Counted from the first letter of the stretch, positions 1 to 5,641 are shown. The stretch: 8,923 bases of DNA from Candidatus Omnitrophota bacterium (GCA_024543015.1 JAMXCY010000032.1:1-8923); one strand, 5' to 3'. A program made the numbers and translations. Notes: generated from the letters alone by a model not told the origin.

Positions 1-628
1 GGTAAGTTATATGTTTCTACACGTAGGGCTATGGCACCTGGTAATGAATATGTTGATGTTGTGGTTCTTTGGCCCGGCCATCGAAAGCGCCTGGGGAAAA
101 AGACAATTTCTATTTTATTATTTCTTTACCGGAGTTGGCGCCGGCTTATGCAGTTTTGTTATGAGCTTTCGTTCTGCTGTTCCTGTAATTGGGGCCTCGG
201 GAGCAATATTTGGAATACTGGTTGCCTATGCGTTGATGTTTCCGGAAACCGTAATCTTGCTTTTCTTCGTCTTTCCGATGAAGATTAAACATGCGGTACT
301 GCTTTTAGCCGGGATGAACCTTCTGGGAGCTTTCTCATCCCCCGGTGCGGGAATTGCCTATTTTGCTCACTTAGGCGGGGGCCTATTCGGGTATCTTTAC
401 CTAAGGAGCGAGTGGATTAAAAGGCAGATATCTTACCGGATGCCGGGTAGTTTTAGCCTGGGCAGGCGCAGAAACAAGATTGACATAAAAGAGGCAACCC
501 GCAGCGAGCTCGATCAGAAGGTAGATAGGGTATTAGACAAGATATCCAAACACGGGATAGACAGTTTAACTAAAAAAGAAAGAGAGATCTTAGAGCTGAA
601 AAGCAAAAAATCTTCAGGAAAACCTTGA
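1..628 (+). CDS. Rhomboid family intramembrane serine protease (5' end missing)
   Basis: This is the C-terminal part of a rhomboid protease, which cuts transmembrane helices inside the inner membrane. The reading frame is open to the left window edge, so the first ATG at 11 is probably internal and at least one N-terminal helix is missing. Counting from that ATG, HLVMN (9-13) is the oxyanion-hole HxxxN motif, GASG (61-64) carries the likely catalytic Ser63, and AHLGGG (119-124) carries the partner His120. About five hydrophobic segments can be seen. After the last helix comes a basic, charged tail of about 75 residues. It ends in a VDRVLDKISKHGIDSLTKKE-type segment, which matches the small helical domain (DUF6576-like, from memory) found at the end of many bacterial rhomboids. 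The substrate cannot be told. The stop codon overlaps the -35 box of the downstream fur promoter. Confidence 0.93.
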   Translation, partial: VSYMFLHVGLWHLVMNMLMLWFFGPAIESAWGKRQFLFYYFFTGVGAGLCSFVMSFRSAVPVIGASGAIFGILVAYALMFPETVILLFFVFPMKIKHAVLLLAGMNLLGAFSSPGAGIAYFAHLGGGLFGYLYLRSEWIKRQISYRMPGSFSLGRRRNKIDIKEATRSELDQKVDRVLDKISKHGIDSLTKKEREILELKSKKSSGKP

Positions 629-652
629 CATTCTTTTTATTTCGGGTATAAT
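625..652 (+). promoter_or_regulatory. Sigma70-type promoter of the fur-feo operon
   Basis: TTGACA (625-630) and TATAAT (647-652) are both perfect consensus hexamers with a 16-bp spacer. Transcription should begin near 659, about 28 nt before the fur start. The -35 box overlaps the stop codon of the rhomboid gene, so the operon starts directly at the end of its neighbour. Confidence 0.85.
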
Positions 653-674
653 TGATTTTGAATTTCAAAATCAA
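652..674. promoter_or_regulatory. Perfect 10+10 palindrome, likely Fur-family operator
   Basis: The left arm TTGATTTTGA (652-661) and right arm TCAAAATCAA (665-674) are exact reverse complements around the 3-bp centre ATT. The site begins on the last base of the -10 box, covers the expected transcription start and ends just before the ribosome binding site, so a bound protein would block RNA polymerase. Its size, A/T richness and TGAtttTGA-type half-sites resemble Fur-family boxes. It lies directly ahead of a Fur-family gene, so autoregulation and control of the feo genes is the simplest reading. The identity of the bound regulator is inferred. Confidence 0.72.
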
Positions 675-686
675 AGGAGGGGGTCC

Positions 687-1139
687 ATGGATAAAACATT
701 AAATTTATTCATCGATTTTCTCAAAAAACAAAATCTTAAGTTAACCAAGCAAAGGGAAGAGGTGTTAGGGGTATTTCTCAAGACAGAAAAGCACCTTACC
801 GTAGAGGAACTCTACAATATTATCAAAAAGAAAGACCCCCATATCGGCCAGGCCACAGTTTTTAGGACTTTAAAGCTTATTCGTGAAGCAGGTATAGCAA
901 CAGAAGCAGATCTTGGGGATAAAAAAATAAGATATGAACATAGGTACGGACATAAACACCACGATCATCTCATTTGTATTAAATGTGGCAGATTTATTGA
1001 AGTGGTAGAGCCGGAAATAGAAAAACTTCAGAATAAATTGTGCAGAGATTTTCGGTTTCTGGTTGAAAGACACAGACTGGAAATATTCGGTGTTTGCCAG
1101 CAATGCCGGAGGAAGGATCGCAGGCCAAAGAAAAGATGA
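687..1139 (+). CDS. fur: Fur family metal-responsive transcriptional repressor
   Basis: A 150-residue Fur/PerR-type regulator, the usual length for the family. The N-terminal winged helix (about 1-80) contains LTKQREEVL (19-27) and the recognition-helix region GQATVFRTL (54-62), with Phe where most members have Tyr. The dimerisation and metal domain has HHDHLIC (91-97), the two Cys pairs CIKC (97-100) and CQQC (137-140) expected to hold structural zinc, and RHRLEIFGVC (128-137) with a likely metal ligand His129. A strong site, AAAGGAGGGGG, lies 3-13 nt before the ATG. It is the first gene of an operon with feoB, so iron is the most likely metal; PerR-like peroxide sensing cannot be excluded from sequence alone. 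The gene ends in an ATGA overlap with the feoB G-protein gene and sits behind a palindrome that it probably binds. Confidence 0.9.
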   Translation: MDKTLNLFIDFLKKQNLKLTKQREEVLGVFLKTEKHLTVEELYNIIKKKDPHIGQATVFRTLKLIREAGIATEADLGDKKIRYEHRYGHKHHDHLICIKCGRFIEVVEPEIEKLQNKLCRDFRFLVERHRLEIFGVCQQCRRKDRRPKKR

Positions 1140-1630
1140 TCAAGATTGCTATTGTAGGCAGCCCTAATGTAGGCAAGAGCGTACTATTTAATGCCCTGAC
1201 CAAAAGATATGTAACCGTATCAAACTATCCCGGTACAACTGTGGAGGTCTCCAGAGGCACGGCGAAAATAGATAGTTTAAAATGTGAGGTAATCGATACC
1301 CCGGGCATGTATTCACTCCTACCTGTTACAGAGGAGGAAAGAGTTGCCAGAAGGATCCTGATCGACGAAAGGCCCAATCTTGTTATTCATGTGGTAGATG
1401 CTAAGAATCTAGAAAGGATGTTGACTTTAACCTTACAATTAATTGAAGCGGGTCTTTCGTTGATATTAGTGCTGAACATTATGGATGAGGCACAAAGAGA
1501 AGGGGTTACAATAGACGCCAGGGTGCTTGAGCGGGAACTGTCTATTCCCGTAATCAAGGCGGTTTCCACCAAAGCAAAAGGAATAGATGCCTTGAAGCAA
1601 GGGATTAAAGATTATGCAGAAAGACTATAA
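1136..1630 (+). CDS. feoB: FeoB small GTPase domain as a separate protein
   Basis: This 164-residue protein corresponds to the cytoplasmic G domain of the ferrous-iron transporter FeoB, which normally is fused to the membrane part. All GTPase motifs are present: G1 GSPNVGKS (8-15), G2 in YPGTTVE (31-37), G3 DTPG (54-57), G4 NIMD (114-117) and G5 near VSTKAKG (143-149). I chose the ATG at 1136 because it forms an ATGA overlap with the fur stop and places MIKIAIVGSP at the normal FeoB N-terminus. The upstream ATG at 1094 would add 14 unrelated residues inside fur. The reading frame ends after the G domain, 17 nt into the next gene, which carries the GDI-like helices and membrane channel. It presumably binds that protein and gates Fe(II) uptake. 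A clean stop and a fresh start with its own SD argue for a real split rather than a sequencing frameshift. Confidence 0.88.
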   Translation: MIKIAIVGSPNVGKSVLFNALTKRYVTVSNYPGTTVEVSRGTAKIDSLKCEVIDTPGMYSLLPVTEEERVARRILIDERPNLVIHVVDAKNLERMLTLTLQLIEAGLSLILVLNIMDEAQREGVTIDARVLERELSIPVIKAVSTKAKGIDALKQGIKDYAERL

Positions 1631-3062
1631 AGGGCCTGTTGAATATTCCCTGGAAATTGCTATAGAGAAAATCGTAGGTCTCCTAAAGGAAGACTATGGT
1701 ATCTCCAAGAGGGCTATTGCGCTTTTACTTTTGCAGGATGAGGAAGAAATTAAAGCCTTAGTGCGGGAAAAAGAAACAGAGGCTTTAAGTAAAATAGAAG
1801 CCATAATAGAAGAGATAAGTGCGCATTATATCCATCCACTTACTTATGAGTTGGCCTTAGAAAGACAAGCTCAAGTCCGCCAGATTATCAGTAAGGCTGT
1901 AACTGTTAAGCAAGAAAAGGTGAGCATCAGGGAGAAGATAAGCCGCCTGAGCATGAATCCCATAACCGGCTTACCACTTGTCTTGTTTGTCCTTTATTGG
2001 GGATTATATAAATTTGTAGGGGAATTTGGCGCTGGAACAGTAGTTGACTTTTTAGAGGGTACAATTTTTGCACAATATATCAATCCGTTTATAACAAACC
2101 TTTTTGTCCGCTTGCTTCCCTGGGAAATCTTGCAGGATCTTTTTGTTGGAGAGTATGGGGTAATGACGTTAGGCTTTAGATATGCGGTTGCGCTGATATT
2201 GCCGATAGTAACATTCTTTTTTATCTTCTTCTCTATCATTGAAGATATAGGGTACTTGCCTCGTTTGGCTATGCTTTTGGATAGGACTTTCAAGAAGATT
2301 GGCTTAAGTGGTCGGGCAGTGATACCTATGGTTTTAGGTTTTGGTTGTGCCACTATGGCCGTTATGGTTACCAGGACCTTAGCCACGAAAAGAGAGCGCA
2401 TTATTGCCACTATACTTTTGGCGCTGGCTGTTCCTTGTTCGGCCCAGTTGGGTGTAATCCTGGCCTTACTTGAGGGAAATCTCCCGGGTATGTTAATCTG
2501 GGCAGGCGTTGTGGGCTTAGTATTTCTGTTTATCGGCTACCTCACCGCCAAGATATTGCCGGGCGAACGTCCTTCTTTCTATATGGAGGTGCCGCCACTA
2601 AGGTGGCCCAAAATAGGAAACGTTCTCACCAAAACCTATGTTAGGGTTAAATGGTATTTTAAAGAAATCCTGCCTTTATTCTTATTGGCCAGTGTTTTTA
2701 TTTGGCTGGGAAAGCTAACGCATTTATTTGATTTAGTAATTAATCTTTTGCGCAAACCTGTTGAGGCGATTGGCCTGCCCCATCAAGCAAGCAAGATATT
2801 TCTGTTTGGATTTTTCCGCAGAGATTACGGAGCAGCCGGACTTTACGACCTCAATAAACAGGGTATTTTAACCGGCCTGCAGCTTGTGGTTGCCTGTGTA
2901 GCTTTAACTTTATTTTTACCCTGTATTGCCCAGTTTTTGATGACTACAAGGGAACGCGGCTGGAAAGTTGGTTTGGGCATATCAGCTTTTATTCTGTTTT
3001 TCTCTTTTGGTGTGGCCTATATTCTAAATTTGTTATTGAGTAACCTGGGGGTGGTATTATGA
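1614..3062 (+). CDS. feoB: FeoB membrane permease subunit (GDI-like helices plus Gate domains)
   Basis: This 482-residue protein is the membrane half of a divided FeoB Fe(II) transporter. Residues 1-110 are soluble and helical, and YSLEIAIEKIVGLL and SKRAIALLLLQDEEE match the GDI region that follows the G domain in ordinary FeoB. Eight or so membrane segments follow. The first gate has GFGC (242-245) and PCSAQ (274-278), the second FFRRDYGAAGLY (400-411) and LPCIAQ (435-440), so Cys245, Cys275 and Cys437 line up with the conserved FeoB cysteines. The usual GCNVPA and CSARLP are changed to GCATMA and CSAQLG. The ATG at 1614 has AAGGGA 9 nt upstream and overlaps the G-protein gene by 17 nt in another frame, consistent with coupled translation. 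Together the two halves total 646 residues, close to a single-chain FeoB. The end forms an ATGA overlap with the next gene. Confidence 0.9.
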   Translation: MQKDYKGPVEYSLEIAIEKIVGLLKEDYGISKRAIALLLLQDEEEIKALVREKETEALSKIEAIIEEISAHYIHPLTYELALERQAQVRQIISKAVTVKQEKVSIREKISRLSMNPITGLPLVLFVLYWGLYKFVGEFGAGTVVDFLEGTIFAQYINPFITNLFVRLLPWEILQDLFVGEYGVMTLGFRYAVALILPIVTFFFIFFSIIEDIGYLPRLAMLLDRTFKKIGLSGRAVIPMVLGFGCATMAVMVTRTLATKRERIIATILLALAVPCSAQLGVILALLEGNLPGMLIWAGVVGLVFLFIGYLTAKILPGERPSFYMEVPPLRWPKIGNVLTKTYVRVKWYFKEILPLFLLASVFIWLGKLTHLFDLVINLLRKPVEAIGLPHQASKIFLFGFFRRDYGAAGLYDLNKQGILTGLQLVVACVALTLFLPCIAQFLMTTRERGWKVGLGISAFILFFSFGVAYILNLLLSNLGVVL

Positions 3063-3697
3063 TATTGTCCGATAGGGCAGAGGAGATATTGGAGAGGCTC
3101 GGGGTTGAGCTGATAGAACAGAAAAAGGAAGTTCACGACGCCGGTATACTGAAAGACGATGAAGCGCTAAAAGAATTGGTCAATTTAAGCTATCTGAAAA
3201 TTAAAGCAGGCCAATTTAGCTTGACAGACGAAGGTAAGGAAGAAGCAAGAAGTTGTGTGCGCAGGCATCGTTTAGCCGAAAGGTTGTTGGTCGATATCCT
3301 TGACGCTAAGAAAGGCATAGTGCATGAAAGGGGATGTAAATTCGAACATCTGCTGCACAAGGGGTTGGATGATAATATCTGCACTCTTCTGGGCCATCCT
3401 AAAACTTGCCCTCACGGCAGGCCTATCCCGGAAGGTGAGTGTTGTAAAGATGCAAAAAGGGCGCCGAAAAAACTAATCATGCCGCTTTTTGAATTAGAGC
3501 TGAATAAAAAAGCAAAGATTGCTTATTTGCAAACTCACAATCGCAGTATCTTGCAAAAGATAATTGCTATTGGTGCCTTGCCGCATAGCGAAGTTGTTTT
3601 GCTTCAGAACTTTCCCTCGTACGTATTTCAGATAGGTAAAGCCCAATTTACCGTTGATCAGGAACTGGCTTCGCACATATATGTGCGAGTGTCTTAA
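3059..3697 (+). CDS. DtxR-like metal-binding domain fused to FeoA domain
   Basis: A 212-residue fusion. The middle (about 67-130) matches the metal-binding and dimerisation domain of DtxR/MntR/IdeR repressors: VRRHRLAERLL (67-77), HERGCKFEH (89-97) and LGHPKTCPHG followed by PIPEG (111-126). Likely ligands are Cys93, Glu96, His97 and His113. The C-terminal 70 residues (about 140-211) have the SH3-like FeoA pattern, with a glycine-containing centre (IGALPHSEVVLL) and a final strand ending IYVRV. The N-terminus (1-66) keeps a first helix and the wing-like YLKIKAGQFSLTDEG, but looks about 20-25 residues short of a full DtxR helix-turn-helix. It may therefore act mainly as an iron-sensing FeoA partner of FeoB rather than as a DNA-binding repressor. 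No separate feoA lies in the operon. It starts in an ATGA overlap with the permease. Cysteines at 93, 108, 117, 128 and 129 suggest metal or cluster binding. Confidence 0.85.
   Translation: MILSDRAEEILERLGVELIEQKKEVHDAGILKDDEALKELVNLSYLKIKAGQFSLTDEGKEEARSCVRRHRLAERLLVDILDAKKGIVHERGCKFEHLLHKGLDDNICTLLGHPKTCPHGRPIPEGECCKDAKRAPKKLIMPLFELELNKKAKIAYLQTHNRSILQKIIAIGALPHSEVVLLQNFPSYVFQIGKAQFTVDQELASHIYVRVS
3671..3688. repeat. 18-bp perfect palindrome at the end of the DtxR/FeoA gene
   Basis: TCGCACATA (3671-3679) is followed directly by its exact reverse complement TATGTGCGA (3680-3688). It lies in the last codons of the fusion gene, about 13 nt before the SD of the next gene. As RNA it could form a 7-bp stem with a TATA loop. 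There is no T-run after it on either strand, so it is not a standard terminator. It could be an operator, a processing or stabilising hairpin, or chance. Confidence 0.5.
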
Positions 3698-3711
3698 AAA
3701 GGAGGAAAAAG

Positions 3712-4434
3712 GTGAAGTTAAAGTTAATTATTTTATTGTTGGTTAGTATCGTGGTAGGATTTGTTGCCGATGCCTCTGCGGATTGGCGCAGTTATGTCTG
3801 GACTTACGAGTACATGACTATGCCGCAAGGGACAAAGGAAATAGAATATTATCTGACCAGCCAAATTCCCGATTGGTCCGAAGCAGATATTAACACGATG
3901 AAGCACTATCTAGAGTTTGAGTATGGGATTACCGACCATTGGGATGTTGCTTTATATCAAAGATTCAAACAGCTCAATAAAGACAAAGAGACTGATTTGA
4001 AATATAATGGCTTTAAGGTCAGGACCAGATACAGGTTTGGTGAGAAGGATCAGTATATTTTAGACCCTTTAATCTACTTAGAATACATCAGAGATAATGA
4101 TCTTTCTAAGCCCAATGTTCTTGAAGTTAAGCTAATCTTGGCAAAGGACATAGGTAAATTTAATTTTGCTTATAACCAGATTATTAAAGAAGAATTAGAG
4201 ACTGCCGGTAAAACAGAGCATGAGTACGCTTGCGGCTTAAATTATAACGGCATTCCAGGTCTTAGGATAGGATTAGAGTCCAAGGGTAACCTTACTGATG
4301 AAAAATATTATCTTGGACCTACTCTATCTTATGCGTTTGGGCATAAATTTTGGACTGCCTTGGGAGTCGGCTTTGGATTAAACAATAATAGCGATGATTT
4401 GCAGGCCAGATTGATTGTAGGAGTGCCATTTTGA
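3712..4434 (+). CDS. Predicted outer-membrane beta-barrel protein of unknown function
   Basis: I do not recognise this 240-residue protein at family level. It starts with GTG 6 nt after a strong AAAAAGGAGG site. Residues 1-23 form a Sec signal peptide: MKLK, a hydrophobic core, and the cleavage motif ASA before Asp24. The mature part (about 217 residues) has no hydrophobic helices. It shows alternating aromatic and polar stretches typical of beta strands (for example YLEFEYGITDHWDVALYQRF, and LSYAFGHKFWTALGVGFGL near the end) and finishes with LIVGVPF, a terminal Phe as in the Bam recognition signal. There is no lipobox or TonB box. Lying 14 nt after the DtxR/FeoA gene, it is probably co-transcribed with the iron genes and may be a small porin that lets Fe(II) reach FeoB. 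That role is inferred from position only. Confidence 0.72.
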   Translation: MKLKLIILLLVSIVVGFVADASADWRSYVWTYEYMTMPQGTKEIEYYLTSQIPDWSEADINTMKHYLEFEYGITDHWDVALYQRFKQLNKDKETDLKYNGFKVRTRYRFGEKDQYILDPLIYLEYIRDNDLSKPNVLEVKLILAKDIGKFNFAYNQIIKEELETAGKTEHEYACGLNYNGIPGLRIGLESKGNLTDEKYYLGPTLSYAFGHKFWTALGVGFGLNNNSDDLQARLIVGVPF

Positions 4435-4447
4435 AAAGCAAAAGGCC

Positions 4448-4476
4448 TTGACATCTTGAAATTGTTGGGTTATTAT
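4448..4476 (+). promoter_or_regulatory. Sigma70-type promoter of hldD
   Basis: TTGACA (4448-4453) and TATTAT (4471-4476) are separated by 17 bp. Transcription should start near 4483, just ahead of the AAGGAG at 4489-4494. No terminator is seen between the barrel gene and this promoter, so some read-through from the iron operon is possible. Confidence 0.78.
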
Positions 4477-4505
4477 CGATTAGTCTATAAGGAGAGTTAT
4501 TGGTA

Positions 4506-5474
4506 ATGAAAATGATCGTGACAGGCGGGGCAGGGTTTATCGGCAGCTGCCTTTTATGGAAGCTAAACCAGCAGGGTATATCCGATATCCTGGTTGTGGA
4601 CCATTTGGGCGGTTCTTCAAAATGGCGTAATTTACAGGGTAAGGATTTTAAAGATTATCTGGAAAAGGACGATTTTCTAAAGCTCATCTTGGAAGACAAA
4701 ATTGGCAAAAACGTTGATATGATAGTGCATCTTGGCGCCTGTACCTCCACTACCTGCTTTGACGCCACCTATATGATGCGCAATAATTATGAGTATTCAA
4801 AAACACTGGCCAAATTTGCCTTTCGGCACAAGATTCCCTTTCTTTATGCCTCCTCTGCCGCCACTTACGGCGCCGGTGAGTTGGGCTACTCGGACCAAGA
4901 CGATGTTACACCAAAACTCAAACCCTTGAATATCTACGGCTATTCCAAGCAACTCTTCGACCTTTGGCTAATGAACAACGGCCTCTTGAATAAAGCCACG
5001 GGTTTTAAGTTCTTCAATGTCTTTGGCCCCAACGAATACCATAAGGGCGAAATGATGAGCGTGATTGCTAAATCCTTTGACAAGATAATAAAGGAGCGCA
5101 AAATCAGGTTGTTTAAATCTCATCGTGAAGATTACGCCGACGGTGAGCAAAAGCGCGATTTTGTCTATGTGAAGGACGCGGTGGATATAGTCTATTATTT
5201 TATCGAACATCCCAAAAAAACAGGGATATTTAATCTGGGTACAGGCTGTGCCCATACCTGGAATGAATTAGCTTCGGCTATATTTGCGGCATTAGATATG
5301 CCGCTAAGAATAGAATATTTTGATATGCCCGAAGAAATACGCGATAAATACCAATATTTTACTCAAGCAGAGCTTGCTAAATTGACCAGAGCCGGCGTCA
5401 ATCATAAATTCTTCAAGCTTGATGAAGCAGTAAAAGATTACGCAGGCTATTTAAAAGAGCACGCGCACCTGTAG
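4506..5474 (+). CDS. hldD: ADP-L-glycero-D-manno-heptose 6-epimerase
   Basis: HldD (RfaD/WaaD) converts ADP-D-glycero- to ADP-L-glycero-D-manno-heptose in the cytoplasm, the precursor of the inner LPS core. The 322-residue length is close to the family norm of about 310. From the ATG at 4506, GGAGFIGS (7-14) is the NADP-binding Rossmann loop. ILVVDHL, HLGACTSTT and NNYEYSK match closely, SSAATYG holds the catalytic Ser region, and YGYSK (144-148) gives the Tyr/Lys pair (YxxxK). Next come FFNVFGPNEYHKG, QKRDFVYVKD and GIFNLGTG, all typical of HldD rather than general sugar epimerases. An in-frame TTG at 4500 lies only 5 nt after AAGGAG, whereas the ATG is 11 nt away. Either may be the true start, differing by two residues. 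The gene implies a heptose-containing LPS and thus an outer membrane. It has its own promoter and a terminator-like hairpin downstream. Confidence 0.95.
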   Translation: MKMIVTGGAGFIGSCLLWKLNQQGISDILVVDHLGGSSKWRNLQGKDFKDYLEKDDFLKLILEDKIGKNVDMIVHLGACTSTTCFDATYMMRNNYEYSKTLAKFAFRHKIPFLYASSAATYGAGELGYSDQDDVTPKLKPLNIYGYSKQLFDLWLMNNGLLNKATGFKFFNVFGPNEYHKGEMMSVIAKSFDKIIKERKIRLFKSHREDYADGEQKRDFVYVKDAVDIVYYFIEHPKKTGIFNLGTGCAHTWNELASAIFAALDMPLRIEYFDMPEEIRDKYQYFTQAELAKLTRAGVNHKFFKLDEAVKDYAGYLKEHAHL

Positions 5475-5508
5475 GTGCCCTAATAACCTGTTGAGGCTTA
5501 GCCTCAAC
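5465..5508. repeat. Two short inverted repeats at and after the hldD stop
   Basis: GCACCT (5465-5470) and AGGTGC (5473-5478) flank the start of the hldD stop codon. GTTGAGGC (5490-5497) and GCCTCAAC (5501-5508) form an 8-bp stem with a TTA loop. A 9-bp tandem repeat, TCAACCAAC then TCAACCAAA (5504-5521), overlaps the end of the second stem. Neither hairpin is followed by a T-run, so they are not simple terminators. They may protect the 3' end of the hldD mRNA. Confidence 0.55.
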
Positions 5509-5533
5509 CAACTCAACCAAAAGAGCTTCTAAT

Positions 5534-5560
5534 ATTCTTCGGCCTCTAGGCCTTAAGAAT
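5534..5560. repeat. Inverted repeat ATTCTT-GGCC / GGCC-AAGAAT
   Basis: The left arm ATTCTT, C, GGCC (5534-5544) pairs with GGCC, TT, AAGAAT (5549-5560) around a TCTA loop, leaving a small internal C/TT mismatch. The AAGAAT part of the right arm can instead pair with GATTCTT at 5605-5611, so this hairpin competes with a longer structure that encloses the next one. Confidence 0.5.
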
Positions 5561-5595
5561 CAAGAAAAATCCGCCTTCGGCAGGGATTTTTCTTG
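5561..5595 (+). terminator. Intrinsic-terminator-like hairpin after hldD
   Basis: CAAGAAAAATCC (5561-5572) pairs without mismatch with GGATTTTTCTTG (5584-5595), enclosing a small GCC-TTC-GGC hairpin (5573-5581). The T-rich 3' arm on the + strand, and the A-rich 5' arm that becomes T-rich on the other strand, would allow termination in both directions. It is the fourth and strongest inverted repeat after hldD and insulates it from the cobalamin operon. Its 3' end overlaps the next promoter's -35 box. Confidence 0.65.
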
Positions 5596-5621
5596 ACAGA
5601 GAAGGATTCTTGCTTTAAGAT
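5593..5621 (+). promoter_or_regulatory. Sigma70-type promoter of the cobalamin operon
   Basis: TTGACA (5593-5598) and TAAGAT (5616-5621) are 17 bp apart. Transcription would start near 5628, about 14 nt ahead of the riboswitch P1 helix, a sensible position for a leader that must fold completely. The -35 box shares its first bases with the 3' arm of the preceding terminator-like hairpin. A second TTGACA at 5626-5631 has no convincing -10. Confidence 0.72.
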
Positions 5622-5641
5622 ATTATTGACAATTGAATAGA

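Noticed and set aside
1094..1135. Earlier start for the FeoB G protein
   Set aside because: It would add 14 residues translated from within fur with no FeoB similarity. The ATGA overlap at 1136 gives the standard N-terminus.
870..1203. Minus-strand open frames opposite fur and feoB
   Set aside because: They lie fully antisense to well-supported genes, have no SD or known motif and overlap one another. They are shadows of the coding strand.
1614..1630. Programmed ribosomal frameshift joining the two FeoB halves
   Set aside because: A +1 shift would be required. No slippery heptamer or known +1 site is visible in the overlap, and a separate ATG with an SD-like AAGGGA is present.
1994..2410. 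138-codon minus-strand open frame opposite the FeoB permease
   Set aside because: Lysine- and isoleucine-rich translation without any domain. It is explained by the codon pattern of the membrane segments on the + strand.
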